This document shows, piece by piece, positions 44,020 through 53,430 of a DNA stretch of 64,000 nt. The translations under genes and the position numbers were made by a program. Source of the stretch: Halostella limicola (GTDB lineage Archaea > Halobacteriota > Halobacteria > Halobacteriales > Natronoarchaeaceae); the NCBI RefSeq assembly GCF_003675875.1, contig NZ_RCDI01000004.1:186001-250000 (forward strand). The letters run 5' to 3'. Below the pieces are notes generated by a model that saw nothing but the letters and a program-made list of their open reading frames with translations, did not search any database and was not told the origin of the DNA. Positions within the stretch are counted from its first letter, which is position 1. Each line of letters starts with the position of its first letter.

Positions 44020-44361
44020 TTAGTCAGAAATCTCTTTTTCAAATGGAGGCATAGCGGTATTCGACTCATTTGCATCACAGATCAGGCATGAACCATCCCC
44101 ACGAATGAATACATTCCATTTGCTAATACTGAAACTCACTATCTGTCTCCCCTCTCTGCGCCCTCCTTTTTTACCAAACAGGTCTTCAACAGCCTCAATA
44201 TCGACACTGTCATAGAGTGGGGGGAGATCTAATGGATCAGTCCCTTCGACTTTAGCTAAGGCATCTACAATTTCTACAACCGGATCATCCCGTTTTGGGT
44301 CGAATTTCCTTTTATGAACGGGGGAACAATCACATGTAACCGTCATCTCTTTAACAGCCAT
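44020..44361 (-). CDS. HalOD1 output domain protein
   Basis: 113 residues. DPVVEIVDALAKVEGTDPLD LPPLYDSVDIEAVEDLFG is a textbook HalOD1 core, followed by SFSISKWNVFIRGDGSCLIC D. The N-terminal CDCSP and C-terminal CLICD add cysteines that could bind metal. Low GC compared with the sulfur block. No sensor domain is fused. Confidence 0.88.
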   Translation of the reverse strand: MAVKEMTVTCDCSPVHKRKFDPKRDDPVVEIVDALAKVEGTDPLDLPPLYDSVDIEAVEDLFGKKGGRREGRQIVSFSISKWNVFIRGDGSCLICDANESNTAMPPFEKEISD

Positions 44362-44557
44362 AACCCCTTATCCACTGCTCGGTTACTTAAACTCTTATCA
44401 AGTTGAAACTTACACGGTAAGTAGATTCAGATACTAGTCTATTGTGGAAATTGATCATATTACTGTGGGTGAGCTAATTTTATGTACATAGAATCAGACA
44501 CTACTGTTAAATCACATCGGGAAGAATGAAGTTCCCCTAAAATATTCCATAATCATA

Positions 44558-44698
44558 ATGAGTGAATATATCGAGTGCATTTCATGTGGTTTCGTTCTCT
44601 TTACGAAGAGAGGTACAACACCTGAGCCAAAAAGCCATGATTCCTGTCCGAGATGTAATGGAGAAGATTTCAAATTTGTCGAGCGAAAGTCCCTCTGA
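44558..44698 (+). CDS. 46-residue zinc-ribbon protein
   Basis: ATG 44558 to TGA 44698: MSEYIECISCGFVLFTKRGT, TPEPKSHDSCPRCNGEDFKF, VERKSL. CISC and CPRC, 22 residues apart, form a zinc ribbon of the small haloarchaeal type. AT-rich like other small genes here. The following 446 bp up to 45144 contain only scraps (for example a plus-strand frame with NVGFAEDREIAEPAPMAVQL) and no supported gene. Confidence 0.7.
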   Translation: MSEYIECISCGFVLFTKRGTTPEPKSHDSCPRCNGEDFKFVERKSL

Positions 44699-45144
44699 GA
44701 ACTCCAATTGTTCTTCTACTCTTCTATACTCCACACCTTCGCGTTCTCCATTTGTTCGGACTCGACGCGTTCGGCATCAACGAGTTTCCCCTAATCGATA
44801 ATGCGCTGTCGATCGGTCACATCCGACCGCGTCGGCAACGTTGGATTCGCGGAGGACCGCGAGATAGCTGAGCCTGCGCCGATGGCCGTCCAACTCGGCG
44901 ACCAGGCCCTGACGGACGAGGGGTAATTCCTGAAGCCCTTCTCAGCTCCGTATTTCCGAAGGAGTCGACCGAGACGATGCGATTTTCATCGGGAGACCGA
45001 CAGTGAATGTGAATATGCAACCAATTCGCAATTACCGGTATCCGTCCGGCGGGTGAACATCGGAGTCGGGCGGCTGGGAGGAGCTGGGGTGGCCTGTCCG
45101 TTGTTTCGACTCAGCCCCCGCGACGAATTCGGTGATCTACGACC

Positions 45145-45981
45145 ATGACAAGCTACGACGAATGGACGCAAACACAGAACCGCGCGACGGTATCGGTCGA
45201 CGGCAACGAGATAGAGGTCGCGTACCACGACGAGGGGTCCGGCGACCCCGTCCTCTTCCTCCACGGGATCCCGACGAACTCGTACCTCTGGCGGGACGTA
45301 ATCGGACCGATCGCCGAGGAACGGCGCGTCATCGTCCCCGACATGATCGGGTACGGCAACTCCTCGATGTACGACGGGTTCGACCGCTCGCTGCGGGCCC
45401 AGGAGGAGGCGATCGAGGGGCTCCTTGAGCACCTCGGTATCGACCGGCTCTCCCTGGTCGGACACGACCTGGGCGGCGGCGTCCTGCTCCGCTACGCCGT
45501 CCACCATCCGGACGCCGTCGAGAAGCTCGTGCTGTCGAACTCGGTGGCCTACGATTCCTGGCCGATCGATACCGTAACCGAACTCGGTCTCCCAGAGACC
45601 GCCCGGGAGAACGACGTCGAGGACCTCCAGGAGATGCTGGACGGCCTGTTCCGACAGACGCTGTCCGGCGAGGCCAACGAGGAGTTCCTCGAGGGGATGA
45701 AGACGCCGTGGAACTCCGAAGAGGGCATCACGTCGCTGGTGCGGAACGCGGCCGGGACCAACACGAGTCACACGACGGAGATCGACCCGAGCGAGGTGAC
45801 TGCCGAGACGCTGCTGCTGTGGGGCGCCGACGACGAGTTCCAGAACGTCGAGTGGGCCGAACGGCTCGAAGACGACATCGACGGCGCCGAGCTGGTCGGC
45901 CTTGACGACGCAACCCACTGGGTCATGGAAGACCGGCCCGAGGCGTACCGGGAGCAGCTCGCCGAGTACCTCCTCGCCTGA
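45145..45981 (+). CDS. alpha/beta-hydrolase, haloalkane dehalogenase/epoxide hydrolase type
   Basis: 278 residues. LFLHGIPTNSYLWRDVIGPI holds the oxyanion HGxP motif, and SLVGHDLGGGVLLRYAVHHP the nucleophile elbow with Asp, as in haloalkane dehalogenases and epoxide hydrolases rather than the Ser of esterases. LLLWGADDEFQNVEWAERLE gives the acid region and DDATHWVMEDRPEAYREQLA the catalytic His. A cap domain lies in between. The substrate is not evident; the halide-binding Trp pair of dehalogenases is not clear. A paralogue follows 184 bp downstream. Confidence 0.92.
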   Translation: MTSYDEWTQTQNRATVSVDGNEIEVAYHDEGSGDPVLFLHGIPTNSYLWRDVIGPIAEERRVIVPDMIGYGNSSMYDGFDRSLRAQEEAIEGLLEHLGIDRLSLVGHDLGGGVLLRYAVHHPDAVEKLVLSNSVAYDSWPIDTVTELGLPETARENDVEDLQEMLDGLFRQTLSGEANEEFLEGMKTPWNSEEGITSLVRNAAGTNTSHTTEIDPSEVTAETLLLWGADDEFQNVEWAERLEDDIDGAELVGLDDATHWVMEDRPEAYREQLAEYLLA

Positions 45982-46165
45982 TACCGTCCCAGCTACCACC
46001 ATAGCACCGTCCAGCAGCTCTACGAACTTGACGCCGGGGGATAGTAAACCAGCTCGAAACGGAGCAATGACAGGAGAAGCTGAGCCCTCTTTAGAATGGA
46101 TTCAACGCCGTTCGAAATATTATCGATACCGGTACTCTATCCGGATCGCGGCCGATGGGTAGCAT

Positions 46166-46999
46166 ATGAACCACCAAACGTGGTCCGAGGACCAGACGGA
46201 GACAACGGTCACCGTCGACGACCACGACTTGTCGCTCACGTACCGCGACGCGGGCGAGGGAGCACCTATCCTATTTCTGCACGGTATTCCGACGTGGTCG
46301 TTCCTCTGGCGACAGATTGCACCCCCGTTGGCGGGTGAGTACCGGACGATCGTCCCGGATCTCGTCGGTTACGGCAACAGCGACCGGCGGGATACCTTCG
46401 ACCGCTCGATCCGAGCACAAGAGCAGGCCATCGCCGATCTCGTGGACCAACTGGGTCTCGACGAGTTCCACGTCGTCGGTCACGACATCGGAGGTGGCGT
46501 CGCCCTTCGGTACGCCGCCCACACGGACGGCCGGGTCGACAAACTGGTCCTCTCGAACGCGACGGCATACGGCTCCTGGCCGGTCGAGTACATCACCTCG
46601 CTTGGCCTCCCGCGTACGATCGAGATGGATACCGACACGTTCCGCGAGCGTCTCGACAGTGCGTTTATCGATGGGCTCGAACGGGCCGAACCGGAATCAG
46701 AGTGGGTTGACGGGATGATTGAACCGTGGGTCCGAGAGGACGGTCAACGCGCGTTCGCTCGCGCCGCCGTCGCGACGAACACAAACCACACGACAGAAAT
46801 CGACTACGAGACAATCGATGCCGACTTGCTTTGTCTGTGGGGAGGAGAAGACACGGAGCAACCCGTGGAGGACGGCGACAGACTGGCCGAGGACATCGGT
46901 GGAGAAGTCATCGCACTCGACGACGCGGGTCACTGGGTGACCGAGGACCGGCCGGAAGCCTACTGCGACCACCTCGAAGCGTTCCTCACTGAGAAGTAA
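46166..46999 (+). CDS. alpha/beta-hydrolase, haloalkane dehalogenase/epoxide hydrolase type (paralogue)
   Basis: 277 residues. ILFLHGIPTWSFLWRQIAPP, VVGHDIGGGVALRYAAHTDG (Asp nucleophile), LLCLWGGEDTEQPVEDGDRL and LDDAGHWVTEDRPEAYCDHL parallel the preceding gene along its full length, including ATNTNHTTEIDYE against GTNTSHTTEIDPS in the cap. The HGIPTWSFLWR form has the Trp next to the oxyanion Pro that dehalogenases use for halide binding. Divergence between the copies suggests old tandem duplication and possibly different substrates. Confidence 0.92.
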   Translation: MNHQTWSEDQTETTVTVDDHDLSLTYRDAGEGAPILFLHGIPTWSFLWRQIAPPLAGEYRTIVPDLVGYGNSDRRDTFDRSIRAQEQAIADLVDQLGLDEFHVVGHDIGGGVALRYAAHTDGRVDKLVLSNATAYGSWPVEYITSLGLPRTIEMDTDTFRERLDSAFIDGLERAEPESEWVDGMIEPWVREDGQRAFARAAVATNTNHTTEIDYETIDADLLCLWGGEDTEQPVEDGDRLAEDIGGEVIALDDAGHWVTEDRPEAYCDHLEAFLTEK

Positions 47000-47101
47000 C
47001 GGTTGGGATAACCGCATATGTTCACAGGGTGTATTAGCTCGGGAGTCACACTGGTCTAGTTACAGCTCCTCGACTAGGCGACGGCGAAACGGCTCCTACT
47101 T

Positions 47102-47293
47102 GGTGCAGTCCCGGCGGTCGTCGCGGGAGCGTTCGCGGCGCACTTCGTCGACCCGTAACTCCTGAAGGCCGGGTTGGGGATCGGGCTGCTGGCGCTAGGC
47201 GGCTTTCTCGTCTACTACGATCCGCCCGAAGCGTGTGTCCCGGGCGAGGCCAAGGGCGAGTTTCTGGCGGAAAACATCGCCCGCCGCGGCTAG
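47102..47293 (+). pseudogene. 3' relic of a TauE/SafE-type sulfite exporter gene
   Basis: The frame reads GAVPAVVAGAFAAHFVDP, TAA (47156-47158), then LLKAGLGIGLLALGGFLVYY, DPPEACVPGEAKGEFLAENI, ARRG stop. Composition and topology match the C-terminal two TM helices of haloarchaeal TauE/SafE permeases. The 5' part is missing and a nonsense codon is present. Confidence 0.6.
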
Positions 47294-47300
47294 ACAGTAA

Positions 47301-47975
47301 TCACTCCCGTTCGGGAAGGATCGGATCGCCGACCCGAACACCCATCGGAGGCGGCCCCGACGAGTCTCGCCCTCGAGCGTAGCCGACGTACAGGGCGCTG
47401 TTGATGAGCCCGATGTGACTGAAGGCCTGCGGGTAGTTCCCGAGGTACGCACCGGTCTCCGGGTCGAGTTCTTCGGCCACAAGATCGAGTGAATTTACGT
47501 AGTCGGCCAGCGCCTCTAAGCGCTCTCGGGCGTCGTCGACGCGCCCGCTGAGCGCGAGGACGTCGATCAGCCAGCATGAACACAGGACGAACGCTCCCTC
47601 CGATCCCGGCAGTCCGTCGTCGCCGTCGTAGCGATGGACGAGCACCTCGTCGTGGACGAGTCGGTCCTCGGTGGCCTCGATCGTTCCCTGTACTCGCTCA
47701 TCGTCGAACGGGAGGAAGCCGACGATCGGCAACAGGAGCCCCGTCGCGTCGAGCGTGTCGGACCCGTAGGACTGGACGAACGCGCCCAGGTCCTCGTCGT
47801 AGCTCTTCTCCAGGACCTCTGACCGGATCTCCTCGCGCGTCCCTCGCCAGGTCTCGACTGGTGCGTCGCGGTCGGACTCGGTTGCGATGGTGATCCCGCG
47901 GTCAAGGGCGACCCAGCACATGACCTTTGAGTAGACGAAGTGCTCGTCTCCGCCCCGGACCTCCCAGATGCCAGC
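47301..47975 (-). pseudogene. C-terminal third of a GH15 glucoamylase/trehalase
   Basis: AGIWEVRGGDEHFVYSKVMC WVALDRGI carries the GH15 EVRGG motif containing the general-acid Glu, and TGLLLPIVGFLPFDDERVQG, SEGAFVLCSCWLIDVLALSG and GNYPQAFSHIGLINSALYVG follow the (alpha/alpha)6 barrel to its end at 47301. GH15 proteins are about 600 residues; only about 225 remain, and upstream sequence belongs to another gene in a different frame. The truncation joins a PQQ-propeller gene at about 47980. Confidence 0.82.
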
Positions 47976-49131
47976 GTTCGCGCTCTGGACTGAGGATGCC
48001 GCCACCAGCCTCCCTGCGGAATGCGCGGACATCGCCACTGGTAACGAGTACATCTTGGTCAGTCACGTCGGGCGCGGCCGTTCCCTCACTCGGGAGATGA
48101 GCCTGCCAGTTCGTCTCGCCGGTCCCAGCGCCGATTTCGTGGAGGTCACCAGCGACGACGTAGACCACACCGTCGGCGACCGCGGCGGCCGCTCGACTGT
48201 GAAGATCGCGTCGCCAGCGGATAGCACCTGTCCGTTCGACTGCGACGGTCTCTTGCCAGCCCGTCTGGATAACGAGGTCGTCGTCGACGACCGAAGCGGC
48301 GTACGGTGTATCGACGGCGACGCGCCACTGCTCTTCCCCCGTATTCAGAGCGAGTTTTACGAGCGCGTCCCGGTCTGGGACGTACACGCCGTGGTCGGCG
48401 ACGGCAGGTGCGACCTGCGTCGCGGTGGAGTCGCCGAGGTTGTACGCATCGTAGCTGAGCGGGTCAAGGGGCTGCCGCCAGCGTTCAGTGCCGTCGGAAG
48501 TGAGCCTGACGCATGCAGTCGCACTGCGGGCGTACACATCGCCTGCGGCCACGGTGACACCGTACGTTCGGCCGTCACCCACACGCCATGTGTCGACCAC
48601 GTCGCCGTCAGCGAGCGACAGGACTGTCACCGACGCGGGTGTCGGCTCGGGTGTATCACTCGTCCCCACGACTCGCGTGGGGACGTAGAGACGACTTCGG
48701 TCCGGATCGAGGGCTGGTGTTCCAGAGACTTCAGTATCGAGGCGTCGTGACCACCGCTCAGTGCCGTCGGTCATGACCGCTACGACCTGTTTGTCCGTCG
48801 CGAAGTACGCGACGCCCTCGTGGACGACAGGCGGTACGTACGTCCATCTACTCGGGAAAAAGACGTCGTGCTCGTCGGATTTGGGAACACCACCGTTGAC
48901 GCGATTCGTGTTCGTCGGGCTGTTGCCGTAGGAGTACCAGTTGCCGTCGTGAAACGGTGCTGGGTCCGTGTTGTTGGTCAGAGCGTTACAGCCAGGGAGG
49001 GTACTCGTTGCTGCGGTCCCGATGGTCGCGAGGGCTGCACGACGCGTCGATCGATGCTGCGACGAAGGTGAACAAGACGATTGAGGCAACGATAGATCCG
49101 ACTGTCTGGAGGGCGGATCAGCGGGGGCCAT
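47902..49131 (-). CDS. PQQ-like beta-propeller lipoprotein, 3' end replaced by GH15 sequence
   Basis: From MAPADPPSRQSDLSLPQSSC the protein has a Tat-like RR and lipobox (STRRAALATIGTAATSTLPG C), so it is exported and lipid-anchored. Repeats of the PQQ type follow (VHEGVAYFATDKQVVAVMTD, GTERWSRRLDTEVSGTPALD, GDVYARSATACVRLTSDGTE, NTGEEQWRVAVDTPYAASVV, GAIRWRRDLHSRAAAAVADG, GETNWQAHLPSEGTAAPDVT). After GDVRAFRREAGG, near 47980, the frame enters the GH15 remnant out of frame and ends in about 30 meaningless residues. An upstream GTG (49176) is an alternative start. The last blade is probably lost. Confidence 0.75.
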   Translation of the reverse strand: MAPADPPSRQSDLSLPQSSCSPSSQHRSTRRAALATIGTAATSTLPGCNALTNNTDPAPFHDGNWYSYGNSPTNTNRVNGGVPKSDEHDVFFPSRWTYVPPVVHEGVAYFATDKQVVAVMTDGTERWSRRLDTEVSGTPALDPDRSRLYVPTRVVGTSDTPEPTPASVTVLSLADGDVVDTWRVGDGRTYGVTVAAGDVYARSATACVRLTSDGTERWRQPLDPLSYDAYNLGDSTATQVAPAVADHGVYVPDRDALVKLALNTGEEQWRVAVDTPYAASVVDDDLVIQTGWQETVAVERTGAIRWRRDLHSRAAAAVADGVVYVVAGDLHEIGAGTGETNWQAHLPSEGTAAPDVTDQDVLVTSGDVRAFRREAGGGILSPERERWHLGGPGRRRALRLLKGHVLGRP

Positions 49132-49530
49132 TGATCGCTGGGTTTGAGTGGTCGTGAAAAGTACCTTGTGTCCCACTGATACTCAACGAATTCTTTCGCT
49201 GATTTCAGGGTTTACCTGTTACTACACTATTAAGTACACGAGAAATGCACTTTCGACAGGTGACAGCCTATTGCAGTATCTTACATCGCTGTAATCAGGG
49301 TGTCGCCAACTTCAGCCCACAATCCGGGGCATCTCTGGTGCCGACTGACTCCACCCACAATCGGCATCAGGACTTTTGACGAATGTATATCTCATTAGAC
49401 TGTCTTCTGTTCGATGTACAAGAGATGTTATTGCTGTTTTGTAGCTCTGCTTAGTTCGCACCCGTATCCAGTACACCGTGAAGGAACCTGTACAAAGTAT
49501 ATAGGGACTGAGTGAAAGAAAGGTGACAAC

Positions 49531-50808
49531 ATGAGCGACGAGACTCGAATGACGACAGAACGATTCTTTGGCGGGGTAGGCCAACGACTCGAGAACCTTC
49601 ATGTGACACTGCAGTACGTCTCAGAGCACGACCCAACCGAGGACGACCTCAAGGAATGGATATTGGAGAACACCACGGCTGGGGAAGGATCCACAGTACG
49701 GCGGAATATAGCATTCCTCGACTCCATTGATCTACTCGAAGTCATAGAGGACAACGTAGAGTGCACGAATAAAGGCGAGATATACTGGAGTCGCCAAGAA
49801 CCGCTTGTAATGTACGCGGGGTTAGAGAAAGGTGTAGATGGGTTCAGGGAGATCGTGAGATCCATCGCTGCTGGAAAGCGGTCACTTGAAGCGATTCAAC
49901 ACAACCTCCAAGAAGCGTTCCCAGATTACGAATTGCCGGAGGGAGTCGTTACTGGGCACCTTGATTGGTTGAAGTCGTTGGACCTCGTTACGGAAGAGAA
50001 CAACAAGTACTGGATTGATATTGAGGGGGGAGAGTTCGAGGTCGGTGAACAGTACAATCGATGGTTCCTCCACGATGTGTTGAAAGGGGAGCGCTACAAG
50101 GGAATTGCTACACCAAGTGAATTGCCGTTGGTATTGTTGTTCACCGGAGACTCGGGCAGTGTCTACGGTTACGAGGATGTTTTCCTCGACGACGATTCAT
50201 TCCTCTATACCGGTGAGGGAACGGAGGGGGACATGACGATGGACGACGGGAACGAGGCGATCCGTGACCACAAGGAGAACGGAGAAGCTTTGCACTTATT
50301 CGAGGACACGGATATGCCGTGGATGGTGACGTATCTTGGTGAGTATGAATATATCTCGCATAAGACGGATACACTTCCCGATGAGAATGGTAAAGACCGC
50401 GACGCGTTCCGGTTCCGATTAGCACCTGTCGGTGGAACGAAGATTGAGGGAGAGACGCCGAGTTCACTTTCAGACGAAGAGCTTTACGAGAAAGCTAAGC
50501 AGAGCACACCGTCATCATCCAGTGGGGCTTCGTCAGGTGGATCAGGTAGTGGCCGATCCTATCCTCGGTCACAATATGTCCGTGAGTATGCTCTTCGAAT
50601 GGCGAACGGAGTCTGTCAAGGTTGTGGTGTAGATGCACCATTCATTGCTAAGAACGGTGATCCATACCTCGAAGTGCATCATCTAACACGACGAAGTGAC
50701 GGCGGTGCTGATTCTCCTGAAAACGTCATTGCACTGTGTCCCAATTGCCATCGCCGCGTCCATGAGGGTCGTGACGGTGCCGACTTCAACCAATCGCTCA
50801 AACAGTAA
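49531..50808 (+). CDS. McrA-like type IV restriction endonuclease (winged helix + SRA-like + HNH)
   Basis: 425 residues. The N-terminal 140 residues look like two winged-helix repeats (EWILENTTAGEGSTVRRNIA FLDSIDLLEV, PEGVVTGHLDWLKSLDLVTE). The middle (VLLFTGDSGSVYGYEDVFLD DDSFLYTGEGTEGDMTMDDG NEAIRDHKENGEALHLF) is the ScoMcrA-type SRA-like domain that recognises modified DNA. After a Ser/Gly linker an HNH nuclease follows: GVCQGCGVDAPF, YLEVHHLTRRSDGGADSPEN VIALCPNCHRRVHEG, with four zinc Cys and the HH/N/H catalytic set. No methylase gene is nearby, as expected of type IV. Lower GC suggests recent transfer. Confidence 0.9.
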   Translation: MSDETRMTTERFFGGVGQRLENLHVTLQYVSEHDPTEDDLKEWILENTTAGEGSTVRRNIAFLDSIDLLEVIEDNVECTNKGEIYWSRQEPLVMYAGLEKGVDGFREIVRSIAAGKRSLEAIQHNLQEAFPDYELPEGVVTGHLDWLKSLDLVTEENNKYWIDIEGGEFEVGEQYNRWFLHDVLKGERYKGIATPSELPLVLLFTGDSGSVYGYEDVFLDDDSFLYTGEGTEGDMTMDDGNEAIRDHKENGEALHLFEDTDMPWMVTYLGEYEYISHKTDTLPDENGKDRDAFRFRLAPVGGTKIEGETPSSLSDEELYEKAKQSTPSSSSGASSGGSGSGRSYPRSQYVREYALRMANGVCQGCGVDAPFIAKNGDPYLEVHHLTRRSDGGADSPENVIALCPNCHRRVHEGRDGADFNQSLKQ

Positions 50809-50937
50809 GACAAGAATGGCACTCTAATTAGGGGTTGTACTTAGCGATTCGACACCGATCCGATGAGCAATACTCGCCCTATATGAATCGCCTCCTTCTT
50901 TCAGTCTCTAATATCGAGAATTAACTGAGTATGAGAG

Positions 50938-51012
50938 TTGCGAATGTACCACCGTGTTTCTACTAGTTCGGATTGATGTACACAGTGTCGTGCTGAATAC
51001 AGTGCGCGTATC
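50938..51012. repeat. direct repeat, copy 1 (75 bp) flanking the DUF389 gene
   Basis: TTGCGAATGTACCACCGTGT through GCGCGTAT matches 52110-52184 with only a few substitutions, same orientation. Its minus strand reads RALYSARHCVHQSELVETRW YIRN, a plausible coding scrap. The repeats bracket the DUF389 gene at 1.17 kb distance. The rest of 50809-51133 holds nothing else recognisable. Confidence 0.75.
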
Positions 51013-51133
51013 TCGCAAGATATGGCCCAAAGCTTGCTACTGGAATCCTTCAATACATAGGATGAATTAGGATAGAAGTACGTTCGATTTGGCATGGACG
51101 AGCGAAACAGGCGATAGGTACGTTGCATGCCTA

Positions 51134-51811
51134 TTAGCCTGTGTGTGCTTTACTCTCGCCACGAGTATGGAGCCAGAGTGTTAGCGTCCCAGTTATCACG
51201 ACCATGCCTGCATTTACGACGAGTAAGAGTAGGCCGCCACTGGCCTGAGCAGGCGCTCGTGACAGTAATGTTATTCCCCCAGCAGCTGCGGCCGGGACGA
51301 GTGCGAGGGCAGCGACGACGCCGACCAGCGTGTCTGTCCGTTCTTCGTCGGTCGCTATCCCCGCCGCGATACCTGCCGCGGCAGCGGCAAGGACGCTGTA
51401 CCAGCCGGCAGTAATGCGTTCCTCAAGTAGTGGTTTCTCGATGAGGTTCTCCGCAGGTGGGAGAACTCCTGTCATGTTCAGTATTACCGTCGTTACCATC
51501 GCCCCAGCAGTCGCAGCCAAAAGACCGCCGAACGCGACCAAGCCCCCGTATCCGGCTCGCTTCAACCGGTTGGCAGCAATGCCAGCGGAAACGAGTTCCA
51601 ATGGCGTCAATGCCGGGGCAATGACCATTGCGCCGATGAGGATTGGAATCGAGTTGGTTAGGAGAGCCACGCCAGCAAGCACACCGGACATCGTCATCAA
51701 AACAAGATACGACGTATCAAGCCCGACCTGTTCGTAGAGGTTCTCGCACTTTTCGCTGAGTGAGGCTTGGGGACACACATCGAAGAAACACGGGTGTGTC
51801 GGTTGAATCAA
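51134..51811 (-). CDS. DUF389 (TIGR00341) membrane protein
   Basis: 225 residues, six TM helices. YLVLMTMSGVLAGVALLTNS IPILIGAMVIAPALTPLELV is the highly conserved DUF389 N-terminal signature; the family's cytosolic N-terminal domain is reduced to about 30 residues (CPQASLSEKCENLYEQVGLD). Function is unproven. It lies between two copies of a 75-bp direct repeat, which suggests transposition or recombination of this unit. Confidence 0.9.
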   Translation of the reverse strand: MIQPTHPCFFDVCPQASLSEKCENLYEQVGLDTSYLVLMTMSGVLAGVALLTNSIPILIGAMVIAPALTPLELVSAGIAANRLKRAGYGGLVAFGGLLAATAGAMVTTVILNMTGVLPPAENLIEKPLLEERITAGWYSVLAAAAAGIAAGIATDEERTDTLVGVVAALALVPAAAAGGITLLSRAPAQASGGLLLLVVNAGMVVITGTLTLWLHTRGESKAHTG

Positions 51812-52109
51812 TTGCGACTATGCGAGAGTGTCTAATAGTGGATCTCCTTCCGTAATGTTACGCTCTTGTTCGCCCCATCTATCCTCTGTATTCACCCCGA
51901 CCTTATTGACAGGGATTGGAAATTTTGCTGACAGACGTGTTCGATAGATCCTCTGTATATACCAGTTCTCCCTATCAAGCTGGAGATGATTAGTTGCCGA
52001 TAGAGCACTCTTACTCTATCCGATTCTGTGCTGAGAGTCAGACACCAGCTTGATCTTCTCTGCAAGCTCATTGAGAATGGACTCGCGGTGAATAACCTGT
52101 TTAGTAGCC

Positions 52110-52184
52110 TTGCGAATGTACTAGCGTGTTTCTACCAGTTCGGATTGATGTACACAGTGTCGTGCTGAATACAGTGCGCGTATG
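52110..52184. repeat. direct repeat, copy 2 (75 bp) flanking the DUF389 gene
   Basis: TTGCGAATGTACTAGCGTGT through GCGCGTAT, see 50938-51012. Substitutions cluster in the first third. The interval 51812-52230 contains no gene. Confidence 0.75.
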
Positions 52185-52230
52185 CGGCACTCACACTGGA
52201 TGGAGAGTAAGGACGGGTCCAGTTTCCTGT

Positions 52231-53254
52231 TCAGCAGATAACGCGCTGAATATCAAGCGCTGTCGCCCGCCGGACCACCGCATCGACCGGGTCAGCGGTA
52301 GCTGAGAGGTTGTCCAAGTCGCCGTCAAGCACCAAAAACGCGGCCCGTCGATCTGGTTCGATGACACCACAATCGAGGTCGACTGCCCCGGCTCCTGCGG
52401 TCGTGGCCATGCGGAGCACCATTCGCGAGGGAAGGTCGAACGTCTTCGCGGTATATTCCATCTCCCGTAATATCGACGGCACGTTCAGCATCACGTTATC
52501 CGTCCCGAGCGCGACATCGGTGTACTCAAGCAGGGTCTCGATGGGGGGCCGACCAACCCCGAGGACACGGTTTGCGCGGGGACAGACCGATAGGAATTCC
52601 CTGGTCGGCGACTCGTTCAAGGTGATTGGCTTCGGCGTGGACCATATGTACCAGTAGATCTGGCTCCAAATCCAGAGCCGGATGGATATCGGTGGCGTCC
52701 GGCTCGCCGGCGTGGATAGCGAAAGGAACCCCGCGTTCTCTGGTGGTCGCCCGTCGGGCAGCGAAGTCGTCGTCGGTCGCACCACTGGCACCGAACCCAT
52801 CAGCAACGTCCAGAACTGCAGAGTCATCGCTCCCGAACACGAAGGGCTCGATGTCAAGGCCCTCGGCGGCCTCGCGTAGCGCTCGGCTGCCCTCGACACC
52901 GAATTCCCGGAAGTCCAGAAATCCTGCGGTGCCGGTTCGTTCCATGAAACGGAGTGTACAGTGCATCTCGTCGACCATCGTCTCGCGGTCCGCAGCCGCC
53001 AGTCGCCGGTGTTTCAGGCTGTTCGGCGGCACCACCGCCTTTTCCAAGCCCAGTCCGACGGCGGCCTCCTTGGCGACTGAGTCACCGACGTGGGTGTGCG
53101 CGTTTACGAACGCCGGCAGGATGATACAGCTCGAAGTACCTTCACGCTCGGGTGTTTCCTCGACGGCTGTGAAACGACCGTCTTCTACGACAACTCGGCC
53201 GTAAATCGGTTCGAACGACCGGCCGGCGAGGACGATTCCCTCGATCTCCTCCAT
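52231..53254 (-). pseudogene. amidohydrolase (chlorohydrolase/deaminase superfamily) with one frameshift
   Basis: From ATG 53252-53254: MEEIEGIVLAGRSFEPIYGR, then CIILPAFVNAHTHVGDSVAK (metal HxH), MERTGTAGFLDFREFGVEGS and FAIHAGEPDATDIHPALDLE PDLLVHMVHAEANHLERVAD QGIPI. At about 52575-52600 the frame changes to CPRANRVLGVGRPPIETLLE, VALGTDNVMLNVPSILREME (metal Asp) and VRRATALDIQRVIC to 52231. Together about 341 residues, full length for the haloarchaeal family, so a single indel separates a complete enzyme. It may be a real mutation or an assembly error. Confidence 0.82.
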
Positions 53255-53430
53255 AGGATGACGAGGAGTCGAACCCCAAGACCTGCGGCGGCCGCTTGAA
53301 CTCGGGCTCGGGCTTTTCTGCCTGGCCGTCAAGCACGCCCAGAAGACGGAGTACATCTTCCTCACCGAGACGGGCTTCGTCGAAGACGACGTTCAACAGC
53401 CCCATCCGCTCCGACTGGGGACCAATCGGC

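Noticed and set aside
53142-53405. Minus-strand ORF MGLLNVVFDEARLGEEDVLR overlapping the amidohydrolase 5' end
   Set aside because: The first 50 residues look coding, but its 3' part overlaps the amidohydrolase start in another frame and the end is atypical; it may be a truncated gene but cannot be supported.
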